Assembly: GCA_964637845.1 (NCBI GenBank)
Contig: CAZWXI010000004.1
Span: 1 to 64,000, forward strand
Reading direction: 5' to 3'
Length of the DNA stretch: 64,000 bases
Source of the DNA: PGYU01 sp964637845
GTDB taxonomy: Bacteria; Bacteroidota; Ignavibacteria; Kapaibacteriales; UBA2268
In this document: piece after piece, positions 24,772 to 34,168 of the stretch
Position numbering within the stretch: the stretch's first letter is position 1
Layout of the letters: each line of letters begins with the position of its first letter
Position numbers and translations under genes: made by a program
Notes under the pieces: generated by a model
Told to the model about the DNA's origin: nothing
The model's database searches: none
The model's input: the letters and a program-made list of their open reading frames with translations, nothing else

Positions 24772-26589
24772 ATGAGCGCCAGCAATTTAGAGTTATTTAG
24801 AAATTTTTGCATCATAGCGCATATTGACCATGGTAAATCTACATTAGCAGATAGATTGCTCGAAATCACCGGTAGGGTTACAAAACGAGAGATGGTGACA
24901 AATCAAATTCTTGATGATAATCCACTTGAGCAAGAACGCGGCATTACGATAAAACTCCATGCAATTCAAATGGACTACAGAGCAGACGACGGAAAAGATT
25001 ATATCCTGAATTTGATTGATACTCCCGGACATGTTGATTTCACTTATGAAGTATCTCGCTCATTAGCCGCATGCGAAGGTGCATTGTTAATTGTTGATGC
25101 TACTCAAGGGATTGAAGCTCAAACGATAAGCAATTTATATCTCGCATTAGGGAATGACCTTGAAATAATACCCATATTGAATAAGATAGACTTACCTGCG
25201 GCACAGACGACCCTCGATGATGTCAAACATCAAGTCATGGAACTCGTCGGTTGCGATGAAGACGAAATTCTACTCGCTTCCGCAAAAAGTGGTATTGGTA
25301 TTCATGAGATATTGGAAGCAATTGTTAAAAGAGTACCACCACCCAAAGGCAATCCCGATGCTCCACTTAAAGCACTTATTTATGATTCAATTTATGATTC
25401 ATACCGAGGCGTTATAGTTAATATACGTGTTTTTGATGGTACTCTTCGAGAAAATGAAAAGGTTCTTTTCATGGCTACCAATAAGGTGTATGAGATAGAG
25501 GAAGTTGGCATACTCTATATGACTCGGCAACGTACTAAAATACTACAAGCGGGAAACGTAGGGTATTTTACCGCTAGTATTCGAGATTTGCACGATACGA
25601 AAGTAGGCGATACTATCACTCATTTCAAAAACAGATGTGATAAAGCAATTGAGGGTTTTCAAGTCGTGAAACCGATGGTATTTTCCGGAATTTATCCAGC
25701 AGATGCCGATGATTTCGAAGATTTGCGCGAGGCATTGTCCAAACTTGTACTGAATGACTCTGCAATTACATTTGAACCCGAAACTTCAACAGCCTTGGGA
25801 TTTGGATTTCGTTGCGGCTTCTTGGGGCTCCTCCATATGGAAATAGTCCAAGAAAGACTCGAAAGGGAATTCAACCAAACTATCGTAACAACTGTTCCGA
25901 ACGTAAGATATAAAGTAATTAAAACAAACGGTGATGAATTATTCGTGGATAATCCCGCAGAATTGCCCAAACCAGGTGATGTTGCCGAAATTCAAGAACC
26001 TTTCATTAAGGCACAGACACTTACACCAAACGAATACGTCGGAAATATAATGAAATTATGTATGGACAGACGTGGCGTATTGACCAATCAAATATATTTA
26101 TCGGCAACACGAGTTGATATTCAGTGGGAATTACCTTTAGCTGAGGTTGTATTCGATTTTTATGATAAATTGAAATCCATCACACGTGGCTATGCATCGC
26201 TTGATTACGAGTTTTATGAATATCGCACGGGCGATTTGGTAAAATTGGATATCCTGTTGAATGGCGACCCCGTAGATGCTCTATCGGCTATCGTACATCG
26301 TTCCAAAGCTTATGATTGGGGCAAAAAACTTTGCGATAAGCTGAAAGATTTAATACCTCGACAGATGTTCGAAGTTGTTATTCAAGCCGCAATAGGTGCG
26401 AAAGTGATTGCTCGTTCATCGGTCAAACCATTACGCAAAAATGTTACTGCTAAATGCTATGGCGGCGATATTACTCGTAAACGTAAATTATTGGAGAAAC
26501 AAAAAGAAGGTAAGAAACGTATGAAGCAAGTCGGTAGCATTGAAATTCCACAAGAGGCGTTTTTGGCTGTATTAAGCATAGATAACTAA
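24772..26589 (+). CDS. lepA: Elongation factor 4 (LepA) GTPase
   Basis: A ribosome-associated translational GTPase. G1 is 'AHIDHGKST', the switch region 'EQERGITIK', G3 'DTPGH', G4 'NKID', and the C-terminal LepA-specific domain ends 'GGDITRKRKLLEKQKEGKKRMK'. The length of 605 residues fits the family (about 600). ATG 24772 is chosen because LepA proteins start a few residues before 'IRNFCIIAHIDHG'; the open frame from 24706 adds 22 unconserved residues. It is followed after 26 bases by a signal peptidase gene, the classical lepA-lepB order. Confidence 0.97.
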   Translation: MSASNLELFRNFCIIAHIDHGKSTLADRLLEITGRVTKREMVTNQILDDNPLEQERGITIKLHAIQMDYRADDGKDYILNLIDTPGHVDFTYEVSRSLAACEGALLIVDATQGIEAQTISNLYLALGNDLEIIPILNKIDLPAAQTTLDDVKHQVMELVGCDEDEILLASAKSGIGIHEILEAIVKRVPPPKGNPDAPLKALIYDSIYDSYRGVIVNIRVFDGTLRENEKVLFMATNKVYEIEEVGILYMTRQRTKILQAGNVGYFTASIRDLHDTKVGDTITHFKNRCDKAIEGFQVVKPMVFSGIYPADADDFEDLREALSKLVLNDSAITFEPETSTALGFGFRCGFLGLLHMEIVQERLEREFNQTIVTTVPNVRYKVIKTNGDELFVDNPAELPKPGDVAEIQEPFIKAQTLTPNEYVGNIMKLCMDRRGVLTNQIYLSATRVDIQWELPLAEVVFDFYDKLKSITRGYASLDYEFYEYRTGDLVKLDILLNGDPVDALSAIVHRSKAYDWGKKLCDKLKDLIPRQMFEVVIQAAIGAKVIARSSVKPLRKNVTAKCYGGDITRKRKLLEKQKEGKKRMKQVGSIEIPQEAFLAVLSIDN

Positions 26590-26615
26590 TTTTAAAAATT
26601 TAATATTTACAAGTT

Positions 26616-27527
26616 ATGGACATCAAGAAATTATTCTCAAGCAAGAACAAAAAACCTAAAAAAAAACCCGAAACCTTCCAAGAGGGAGTCATATCATGGG
26701 CAAAAACGATTCTCGGTGCAATCGTAGTCGTTATGATTATTAACGGTGCGGCGGTAGCATCATTTGTTGTACCTACCGGTTCAATGGAAAACACTGTAAT
26801 GACGGGCGATTTCCTATTTGTTAATAAGTTTTTGTATGGTCCGACAACCCCTCAGTTAATACCATTTCTAAATATCCCGCTTCCGTTTTATAAATTTCCT
26901 GGGATTAAAGAACCCGAAAAAGGCGATGTAATTGTATTTATTTATCCCGGCGAACGCGATGAAATCAAACCGACACAATTTGTTTATTATCTTAAACGTT
27001 GTGTTGCCGTTGCAGGTGATACACTCGAAATTGTCAATAAGCAGCTTTTCATTAATGGTAAAAAGCAGGAACTCAGTCCACATGGGCGTTATGACCGCGA
27101 CATTCCGATTTATCCGGGCGACAAGTTACGAACATTTCCTCCAGGAAAGGGATTTACTCGAGATAATTGGGGACCTGTTCGCATACCCAAAAAAGGTGAT
27201 GTGATTCAATTAAGCTCTGCAAACATTAGAGAATGGGAGGTATTAATCGCTCGCGAAGGTCGTGAAATTGCAAATACCGCAAGTGGTATATATATTGATG
27301 GAAAATTAACCGATACTTACACAATTGAGAGAGATTATTGTTTTGGTTTGGGCGATAATCGCGATAATAGTCTTGATAGCCGCTATTGGGGTTTTATACC
27401 GTATGATAATGTAATCGGCTCACCAATGATTGTTTATTGGTCGTGGGATACACACATACCGCTCACAAAGATTATCGATAAATTTGCTTCCACGCGATTA
27501 TCAAGAATAGGCACTTTAATCCGGTAA
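26616..27527 (+). CDS. lepB: Signal peptidase I
   Basis: An inner-membrane serine protease that removes signal peptides from exported proteins. A Lys-rich cytoplasmic start is followed by a transmembrane segment (about 31-52). The Ser/Lys dyad is Ser56 in 'PTGSMENT' and Lys127 in 'YYLKRCVAVAGD', and the C-terminal box 'GDNRDNSLDSRYWGF' is present. It is in an operon with lepA upstream; its stop overlaps the start of a second peptidase gene (TAATG), so the two are translationally coupled. Confidence 0.95.
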   Translation: MDIKKLFSSKNKKPKKKPETFQEGVISWAKTILGAIVVVMIINGAAVASFVVPTGSMENTVMTGDFLFVNKFLYGPTTPQLIPFLNIPLPFYKFPGIKEPEKGDVIVFIYPGERDEIKPTQFVYYLKRCVAVAGDTLEIVNKQLFINGKKQELSPHGRYDRDIPIYPGDKLRTFPPGKGFTRDNWGPVRIPKKGDVIQLSSANIREWEVLIAREGREIANTASGIYIDGKLTDTYTIERDYCFGLGDNRDNSLDSRYWGFIPYDNVIGSPMIVYWSWDTHIPLTKIIDKFASTRLSRIGTLIR

Positions 27528-28300
27528 TGTTCACAAGCGATAATTATAAGTCACGAGATGAAAGTTTTCAGTTCAATTTGAAATCCGTATTTCAAATCTT
27601 TATTATCGCCATTTTCATCATATTTTTCTTAAAATTAATCGTAATTGATTTTCTTAGAATCGAATCAGATTCGATGTATCCAGTTTTAAAAAATGGAGAC
27701 CAAGTTCTTATGAGCCGCCTTGGCTATTATATAGGGTTCAGTTCCGTAATACCATTTACAAACATAGATAATCCTTATAGATTTACGATTTGGTACCGTC
27801 AACCCAAAGTAGGTGACGTAATTGTTTATAAGTATTCCAATCCCCAAGATGAGGACTTGGTCTATAAGTATCTTACTAAAAGAATTCGTGCCGTCCCCGG
27901 TGATACAATTAATTATCAAAATATAGACGATGTACTTACGTATAATTTGTATCCGCCGATAGATTACTTACATGATTACAAAAAAGCGATTTTACCAAAA
28001 CAAGGTGAAACAATTATCTTTGATTCAACAAATGCCGACTTCTATTTATACCTAATCCGTAATGAGAGAAGTGCAGCATTCAATACGGGTAAATCTTTTT
28101 TAATTGATGGCTCATTCACTAATAGCTACATTTTCGAAAATTCCTACTATTTTGTGACAGGTGATAACTACCGGAACAGCTTCGATTCACGCTTTTATGG
28201 GCCAATTTCGAGCGAAAACATTGAGGGGAAACTCTTATTTCGATACTTTTCTCATAATGATACGCAAAGTATTTCGTTCATTAATTTTAAATGGCTATAA
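27527..28300 (+). CDS. Second, divergent signal peptidase I paralogue (S26 family)
   Basis: A transmembrane segment (about 20-41) is followed by the catalytic Ser49 in 'ESDSMYPVLKNGD', Lys118 in 'YLTKRIRAVPGD' and the box 'GDNYRNSFDSRFYG', so the dyad is intact. It is shorter than the first copy and diverged from it (DSM instead of GSM; 'GDNYRNS' instead of 'GDNRDNS'). It probably acts on a different substrate set. It overlaps the first peptidase by one base and the DUF2459 gene by ten. Confidence 0.9.
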   Translation: MFTSDNYKSRDESFQFNLKSVFQIFIIAIFIIFFLKLIVIDFLRIESDSMYPVLKNGDQVLMSRLGYYIGFSSVIPFTNIDNPYRFTIWYRQPKVGDVIVYKYSNPQDEDLVYKYLTKRIRAVPGDTINYQNIDDVLTYNLYPPIDYLHDYKKAILPKQGETIIFDSTNADFYLYLIRNERSAAFNTGKSFLIDGSFTNSYIFENSYYFVTGDNYRNSFDSRFYGPISSENIEGKLLFRYFSHNDTQSISFINFKWL

Positions 28301-28929
28301 AAATTATCATAGCAACCCTGCTTGTCTTAATCTTTAAGCTAATCGGCAATAGAAATTTAATCGCCGATAGTCTTGATGTTTACATCATCAATTACAGCTA
28401 TCATACGGGAATTGTACTTCCCGTTGATTCTACTTTTAAATCAAACTTTATTGCTGCCAAAGATTTTCTCAATTATAGAACTATTGATATCGGATGGGGA
28501 GATGCTGATTTCTATCAAATACCGGGGTTTGACCTATATTTAGCGGCAAAAGCATTATTCGTTCCAACACCAAGCGTTCTACGACTCGAAGGCATTGATT
28601 ATCCTATTAGAGCAATGCCCGAAAATTATGATTTCATCTTCTTATTGAGGATGTCGGTTTCACAGTTATTAAAGTTAATTGAAGTAATAAATTTAGAATT
28701 CAGAAGAACAGACACCGGTGGTTTGTTGATAACATCAGAGCAATATTCGGGTAAAGTCAGGTTTTATGAGTCAAACAGAAATTACCATGCGTTCAATACG
28801 TGTAATACGTGGATCGCAAGAGTGTTGAGAGACGGTGGATTTAATATATCCACCTTCATGGTGATTACAGAGCAAGATCTATACAATCGTTTGAAAAGAA
28901 TAGCAAAACTGATTAAACCGCTTAATTAG
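28291..28929 (+). CDS. DUF2459 family protein
   Basis: The N-terminal hydrophobic segment suggests export or membrane anchoring. Family features are 'SYHTGIVLP', 'DIGWGDADFYQ' and 'HAFNTCNTWIARVLRDGGFN', the last carrying a conserved Cys and Trp. The biochemical role of the family is not established. The start lies within the preceding peptidase gene (ten-base overlap), so it is the last gene of the lepA unit. The 3' end converges with the DUF3108 gene, overlapping by eight bases. Confidence 0.8.
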   Translation: MAIKIIIATLLVLIFKLIGNRNLIADSLDVYIINYSYHTGIVLPVDSTFKSNFIAAKDFLNYRTIDIGWGDADFYQIPGFDLYLAAKALFVPTPSVLRLEGIDYPIRAMPENYDFIFLLRMSVSQLLKLIEVINLEFRRTDTGGLLITSEQYSGKVRFYESNRNYHAFNTCNTWIARVLRDGGFNISTFMVITEQDLYNRLKRIAKLIKPLN

Positions 28930-29707
28930 AGCGTGGTGGTTGCCAGTTGCCCCGAGCCCACTTCACGAGTTCAATATCAACACTACCGACATAAACATTC
29001 ATTTCTGCTTTTATAGGTACGCGTGCATCATCATCGGAGAACCATCCCTTGAAATAACCTTTTAATCCATAAACACCTTCCCAATCAGCTCTACCGTCAA
29101 AAAATAGAGTTTTTACGGGATAATCAACCGCTTTTATACGTGTTTGTGCAGACTTTCCATGAAAATTCAAATTGGTAAAGGAGATAACATTGTTTATCAA
29201 TGTAGGAACTCGAACAGTTCTACCTAAATCAATATATTGGCGTGCAAAAAAGAACAATGAACATCCATCATTGATTTTCTTATCAAATTCAATTTTTGCC
29301 TTGTTTTCAAGGTTTTGATTATTCCATACTTCATATTGGATAATATTTCTCTCGTATTGAATATCAAATTTTTCTATTTTCCATGTGTCATTAGTTTGCT
29401 TAGTAATTCCTACGAACCTGTGAGAATGAGTAAGATTTCTTTCCATCCAAGATTCAAAAATTGCGTGCAGACTAACGAATGGGATCCCGGGATTACTTTT
29501 CATCTCTGCATTTGCAAAATTTACTCGGCTACCTTTGAAATCAGTTTCTTCAATTGATTTGATAATTATTTTACCTAATCTTATACCCATGAATGATACT
29601 TCATATTCGATAACCTCGCCGGGGAAAAACACGTTTGCCCGTGACTGAGCAGATAACCCGATGTTTGCAAAAACAGTAAATATTAAGCTGATAATAATAA
29701 CTTTCAT
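28922..29707 (-). CDS. DUF3108 domain protein, periplasmic
   Basis: A signal peptide (residues 1-20, cut near 'LSAQS') precedes a 240-residue beta-rich domain starting 'FFPGEVIEYEVSFMGIRLGKI', the typical opening of DUF3108 proteins, which resemble LolA/LolB-like half-barrels. No catalytic residues are apparent. The family is periplasmic and of uncertain role. It is transcribed alone, converging with the DUF2459 gene. Confidence 0.82.
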   Translation of the reverse strand: MKVIIISLIFTVFANIGLSAQSRANVFFPGEVIEYEVSFMGIRLGKIIIKSIEETDFKGSRVNFANAEMKSNPGIPFVSLHAIFESWMERNLTHSHRFVGITKQTNDTWKIEKFDIQYERNIIQYEVWNNQNLENKAKIEFDKKINDGCSLFFFARQYIDLGRTVRVPTLINNVISFTNLNFHGKSAQTRIKAVDYPVKTLFFDGRADWEGVYGLKGYFKGWFSDDDARVPIKAEMNVYVGSVDIELVKWARGNWQPPRSN

Positions 29708-29794
29708 TTTATATCCTAAATTCCAAATACATTATATAGACGTTAGAAAACTCAAAATGTGAAGGAGAATTTAGTTGAAAGTACGAAAATTGAA

Positions 29795-30553
29795 TTATTT
29801 TGCGGGATAAAAGCTGTATTCGTAAACGAATTTTCTTATAATTGTACCATCGGGCGAACTTTCAGTTTCACTGATTATTCTACCGCTAGAGTTGTATTTA
29901 TATGACCTGATATTATATATACCTTGTGCATCATAATGTATGATATCTAAACCGAGATTGCCGGAACTATATACCATACTGTCGCGAGAGAAAGAATTGT
30001 CGTTCGAAGATTTAATAACTCGTTCAATTAAATCACCACGCGAACTGAAAGTGTAAGAATAATCATAGGTAATAACTTCGTTATTTCTGATATTGTGTTC
30101 ATGGCGTTGTATCAGATTACCAAGTTCATCATAGATATATGAAATTTCCTTGCAAATCTCTCCGCTCAAATCGAAAGAAATTTTTTTGATAACTCTGCCT
30201 ATGGGGTCAAGTATGTATTCGAAAATTGATTGTTGCTTTTGGTTACCTGATTCATCAAATTCAATCAAAATCTCTTTCCCGGCATTGCCTGTATAAGTGT
30301 GTGATGATTTACTAAGCAATCTACCGCTATTGGTATATTCTTCATCGATAGTCAACCTACCTTCCCTATCGTATTCCTTATACATTACTACATTGAGCTT
30401 ACTTCCGGTATTGATATCAACAGACCATTTAGTGATTGACCTTAGTAGCAGTCTGTCTTCGGAAGGCATTGCTGGGGGCGAAATATCGGAACAAGCGCTG
30501 AATATCAGTACAGCAAGAGAAAAAGCTATTGTAATATTTCCGAATCTCAACAT
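29795..30553 (-). CDS. Lipoprotein with YD/RHS-like repeats
   Basis: A signal peptide with lipobox 'IFSAC' (Cys21) is followed by about 220 residues of tandem strands of the form 'YDREGRLTIDEEY', 'YDELGNLIQRHEH' and 'FSSRGDLIERV', resembling YD/RHS-type repeats. Such repeats form beta-shells or sheets in surface proteins. It is not recognised as an enzyme and no toxin domain is visible at the C-terminus, which makes a classical RHS toxin unlikely. The 203 bases downstream hold no gene that I can see. Confidence 0.65.
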   Translation of the reverse strand: MLRFGNITIAFSLAVLIFSACSDISPPAMPSEDRLLLRSITKWSVDINTGSKLNVVMYKEYDREGRLTIDEEYTNSGRLLSKSSHTYTGNAGKEILIEFDESGNQKQQSIFEYILDPIGRVIKKISFDLSGEICKEISYIYDELGNLIQRHEHNIRNNEVITYDYSYTFSSRGDLIERVIKSSNDNSFSRDSMVYSSGNLGLDIIHYDAQGIYNIRSYKYNSSGRIISETESSPDGTIIRKFVYEYSFYPAK

Positions 30554-30756
30554 GTTATCAAATTTACAATTTGTATTTTATAAAAATAAACATTTTTTAC
30601 AATAAAACAAATTAATTCTTTAAATGTTTCACATAATTTTAAAATTATCTTTAAATTAAAACATATGAAAATATGAAATTTTATTATATTAATAGCATCA
30701 AAGTAAAAAGTAAGTCAATTAGTAGAAAGTTTGTGATTTAAGCTTGAAATATTACT

Positions 30757-31434
30757 TTACTTATTTAAGTAAGTAAACACAGCATTCTGCGATTGGGCTA
30801 TTCTATACGAGGAATAGCCCAATGCTTCGATTTTCGCCATGATTTCTTCAGAATTAATTTCAATCATCAGGCTGGGATGATACTTTTCAATAAGCTGCGT
30901 CATTCCTACAAGTACAGATTCTTCATGCCCCTCGGTGTCAATTTTCACGAAAGTAATCGGTACATCAAGTTCAAGAGAATCTAATTTCAAAGCTATAACT
31001 CTTAAGCTGTCCTGTGTATTTTGGCTGATTTTAGCTTCGAAATAATTCCTGATCCCCGTATCAAAATACGGCAACTCCATACTAACTGTTTTAAAATTGT
31101 CAGATACTGCACAATTAAACATAGTAACATTATTATACTTAAAATTCCTTACATTTGAAGCTAATATACTAAAAGTTTCAGTAATGGGTTCAAAAGCTAA
31201 TACTCTGCCTTGCGAACCGACAAGTTCAGAAAATTTTTTTGTGTAGTAACCAACGTTTGCACCAATATCAATCACCCAATCACCGGGTTTGATATATTTA
31301 CCCATGATTTGGAATTCAGGCTCATCGGAATAAAACTTATTATTACGAATTTGTCTGATGTAACGAATTCGCTTAATGTTGTATTGCCAACTACTTGGCA
31401 ATTTAGACGCAAGTCTTCTAATAAAAGACATCAA
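30757..31434 (-). CDS. FkbM-family SAM-dependent methyltransferase
   Basis: Residues 50-210 carry the FkbM fold: SAM motif 'VIDIGANVGYYTKKF', acidic contact 'LAFEP', and 'FVKIDTEGHEESVLVGM' near the C-terminus. The family O-methylates sugars or natural-product hydroxyls and is common in surface-glycan loci; the substrate here is unknown. The start overlaps the stop of nuoB by four bases (ATGA), an odd position for a glycan enzyme. It may simply be co-transcribed with nuoAB. Confidence 0.85.
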   Translation of the reverse strand: MMSFIRRLASKLPSSWQYNIKRIRYIRQIRNNKFYSDEPEFQIMGKYIKPGDWVIDIGANVGYYTKKFSELVGSQGRVLAFEPITETFSILASNVRNFKYNNVTMFNCAVSDNFKTVSMELPYFDTGIRNYFEAKISQNTQDSLRVIALKLDSLELDVPITFVKIDTEGHEESVLVGMTQLIEKYHPSLMIEINSEEIMAKIEALGYSSYRIAQSQNAVFTYLNK

Positions 31435-32003
31435 TTCTTAATTTTCAATTTTAAAGGGTCGAACACTAAATCAGAGTTGAATTTTTCACCTGTCGGTATT
31501 TTAGAAACATCTTTCCCGAAATTGAATAAATCAGGCTTGTGATGTTTCTGAATTTTTTCCTGAATTGTCATCAGTCCTTGGATTACTGCTTCAGGACGCG
31601 GTGGACAGCCGGATATGTAAACATCAACCGGCAAGAATTGGTCAATACCTTGTACTACGGAATAGCTTCTGAACATACCGCCTGTGCTTGCACACACTCC
31701 CATTGACATTACCCATTTTGGGTCAGGCATTTGGTCGTAAATTTTTCTAACGACCCATGCCATTTTGTATGTTACTGTGCCTGCCACAAGCAATATATCT
31801 GATTGGCGAGGCGTCATACGAAAAACTTCCGAGCCGAAACGCGCAACGTCGAATCTTGATGCCGCAAATGCCATCATTTCGATGCCACAGCATGATATGC
31901 CTAAAGGCATGGGCCAAGCGGAATTCTTTTGTGCCCACTTGAGGATTGCTTCAACCGATGTGGTCAGGAAACCGTCTTTAGCCAATGTATTTTCTAATCC
32001 CAT
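31431..32003 (-). CDS. nuoB: NADH-quinone oxidoreductase subunit B
   Basis: The complex I subunit that carries the terminal iron-sulfur cluster N2 next to the quinone site. The four ligand cysteines are C38 and C39 ('GISCCGIEMMAF'), C104 ('MGVCASTGG') and C133 ('SGCPPRPEAV'). Length 190 is normal. It overlaps nuoA upstream by ten bases and the FkbM gene downstream by four. nuoC, nuoD and the remaining subunits do not follow. Confidence 0.97.
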   Translation of the reverse strand: MGLENTLAKDGFLTTSVEAILKWAQKNSAWPMPLGISCCGIEMMAFAASRFDVARFGSEVFRMTPRQSDILLVAGTVTYKMAWVVRKIYDQMPDPKWVMSMGVCASTGGMFRSYSVVQGIDQFLPVDVYISGCPPRPEAVIQGLMTIQEKIQKHHKPDLFNFGKDVSKIPTGEKFNSDLVFDPLKLKIKN

Positions 32004-32350
32004 TCGAAGCCTCCTTTTTTTAATTCATAAAAATATCCTGCGAAAAGTATAATTATGAAAACAAACATTGCCCAAAATGCCGTCATGCCTATTTCTCCCA
32101 ATTGGACAGCCCATGGATACATGAATACTACTTCTATGTCAAAAATCAAAAAGCTTACGGCAACCATATAAAATTTAACTGTGAACCTGTTTCGCGCAGT
32201 GCCGCGTGGTACCATTCCCGATTCGTACGTAGTTTGCTTCATTGCGGTTGTTCTCCTTGCTCCCAAGTATTCCGAACCGAACAAAAAAGCAAGAGCCACT
32301 GCTCCGCCGAGTATTATCATTATAAATACAGGTACATATTCAATAAGCAT
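31994..32350 (-). CDS. nuoA: NADH-quinone oxidoreductase subunit A
   Basis: A small membrane subunit of complex I with three hydrophobic segments. The conserved loop 'YESGMVPRGTARNRF' and 'FLIFDIEVVFMYPWAV' are diagnostic. The 118-residue length is normal. It is the first gene of the nuoA-nuoB-fkbM unit. Confidence 0.95.
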   Translation of the reverse strand: MLIEYVPVFIMIILGGAVALAFLFGSEYLGARRTTAMKQTTYESGMVPRGTARNRFTVKFYMVAVSFLIFDIEVVFMYPWAVQLGEIGMTAFWAMFVFIIILFAGYFYELKKGGFEWD

Positions 32351-32482
32351 AATTTTATTTTCCTAGTTTTATCAATTACAATATCCAAATTTAGCGTTTC
32401 CGCCACAAATAATCAAATTCATTTATCATGTTAACACAAATAACGAGATAACATATCCAAAATTGGATTACAAAAGTCGTAT

Positions 32483-33376
32483 TTAATAACAAAACAATAT
32501 AACCAATAAATACAGTAGTATGCTTGGAGCAACATATAATATACTGTCGAATCGGTCAAGTAGTCCGCCATGCCCCGGTAATAGCATCGAGCTATCCTTA
32601 ACATCTGCATCTCGCTTAATCTGAGACTCTGCTAAATCACCGATTTGTCCCATGATTCCAATTATTGCACCAATAATGATTGAATGCAATGCAGAAAAAT
32701 CAGGTACAAGCAGTGCCGTAATCAGATAAAAAGACATAACCGAAAAGATAAATCCCGCAGCCGAACCTTCCCAAGTTTTTTTAGGACTCACCCTTACAAA
32801 CAACTTGTTCTTTCCGATTGCCTTGCCTACAAAATATGCCGCTGAATCGCAAATCCAAATCGTGATGAATATCGTTATAACAAAAAGGCCCCAAACATCA
32901 TAATCAGCAAAAACGTCTACTTCCAGAAAGTGACTACCATTAAGTAAATTTTCAAACTTTGTGAGAACAAGCGTGAACTCTCGCAGCAAAATCAATGAAC
33001 CAAATGATAAAGCGATATAAAGCACACCGAAAATCGTAGTTGATATATTTGTTATTGCATTTGCTTTTGTTGAAAATAATTGCAGTATCATCGTTCCGAA
33101 AATGAGCACGATAATTTCAGTAAGTAAAATCAAATCAAAATGAGTAGATTTGAAAAATGCATACATTGAGAAAAGGATTACAAGCAACATCATCACGCCA
33201 AAGATTTTCATTGGTGAAGCATTTTTCTTTTCAGTAACAGCATAAAATTCGATTAATGTCAGCGAGGCAATGATAATAATTGCTATTAGAAAAGGCCAAT
33301 TACCGAAATAGCTGATTCCCAAGGTAATCGGTATTCCTATAGCGGCAACAAGAAGTCGTTTCGATAACTCATTCAA
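32483..33376 (-). CDS. cdsA: Phosphatidate cytidylyltransferase
   Basis: A membrane enzyme making CDP-diacylglycerol from CTP and phosphatidic acid, the branch point of phospholipid synthesis. It has about eight hydrophobic segments and the C-terminal signature 'DSSMLLPGHGGLLDRFDSILYVAP'. Length 297 fits the family. It stands alone, divergent from the HAD phosphatase gene with 69 bases between start codons. Confidence 0.93.
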   Translation of the reverse strand: MNELSKRLLVAAIGIPITLGISYFGNWPFLIAIIIIASLTLIEFYAVTEKKNASPMKIFGVMMLLVILFSMYAFFKSTHFDLILLTEIIVLIFGTMILQLFSTKANAITNISTTIFGVLYIALSFGSLILLREFTLVLTKFENLLNGSHFLEVDVFADYDVWGLFVITIFITIWICDSAAYFVGKAIGKNKLFVRVSPKKTWEGSAAGFIFSVMSFYLITALLVPDFSALHSIIIGAIIGIMGQIGDLAESQIKRDADVKDSSMLLPGHGGLLDRFDSILYVAPSILLYLLVILFCY

Positions 33377-33407
33377 TTATTTTTCTCTTTTCTAAATTTT
33401 ACTAAAA

Positions 33408-33415
33408 TAATTTTG
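33408..33415 (+). promoter_or_regulatory. Candidate -7 element upstream of the HAD phosphatase
   Basis: TAATTTTG matches TAnnTTTG, 30 bases before ATG 33446. The -33 element is not evident. Confidence 0.3.
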
Positions 33416-33445
33416 CAAAATAAGAAATTACTACTTTTGTTGATT

Positions 33446-34168
33446 ATGGATGGCGATAAAAATAGAATAGAAATATTTTGCGATTTTGATGGGACAATAA
33501 CTCTCAAAGACTTGGGAGATGAACTCTTTAAAATTTACGGACAGTTTTATGAATTGAATTCGCTTCTAAAAACCAACGAACTCACTATTACCGAATATTG
33601 GTACAAAATATGCGCTACTTTGGATACCAAATTGACCAAAGATATCATCGCAGATTTTTCATTGAAATTTGAGATTGACCCTTATTTCAAAAATTTTGTC
33701 GATTATTGCAAAGAACATGATATTAATCTTACTATAGTAAGCGACGGCTATCGCGAATATATCGAGCCTTTGCTGCATTATCACCACTTGGATGAATTGC
33801 CTCTTTTTGCTAACAGCTTAGATTTTGGAAAGCCGATAACACCCATATTTTACGGAACTGATGAATCATGCAATTGTCTGAGCGCTTCATGCAAAAGGAA
33901 TGTGCTTTTGACTCGAACTCCCGAAAACGGAATTATCGTTTATATCGGTGACGGATACTCTGATTTTTGTGCCGCAGAGCATAGTGATATTATTTTCGCA
34001 AAGAAAAATCTTGCACGCTATTGCAATGACAACAAAGTACCTCACTATCCCTACAACACTTTTTTCGATATCCGCAATATATTCGAAAAAGTTATTTTTG
34101 CAAAAAATAAAATTAAACAGAGAAGCGTTGCGGCTGTAAAACGAAAACAAGCATTCGAAACTGAGTAA
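33446..34168 (+). CDS. HAD-superfamily (MtnX/PSP-like, subfamily IB) phosphatase
   Basis: The nucleophile motif 'CDFDGTIT' (Asp13, Asp15), 'LTIVSDGYREYI' (motif II), and 'VYIGDGYSDFCAAE' (motif III/IV) are intact. The layout fits MtnX, which dephosphorylates an intermediate of the methionine salvage pathway, or a phosphoserine-phosphatase-like enzyme; no other methionine salvage genes are visible, so the substrate is open. ATG 33446 is preferred over the TTG at 33413, because the latter overlaps the candidate promoter and adds only unconserved hydrophobic residues. The C-terminal tail is Lys/Arg-rich. Confidence 0.75.
   Translation: MDGDKNRIEIFCDFDGTITLKDLGDELFKIYGQFYELNSLLKTNELTITEYWYKICATLDTKLTKDIIADFSLKFEIDPYFKNFVDYCKEHDINLTIVSDGYREYIEPLLHYHHLDELPLFANSLDFGKPITPIFYGTDESCNCLSASCKRNVLLTRTPENGIIVYIGDGYSDFCAAEHSDIIFAKKNLARYCNDNKVPHYPYNTFFDIRNIFEKVIFAKNKIKQRSVAAVKRKQAFETE

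Noticed and set aside
29795..30553. RHS-type toxin
   Set aside because: The YD-like repeats are short, the protein is a 252-residue lipoprotein, and there is no C-terminal toxin domain or immunity gene.
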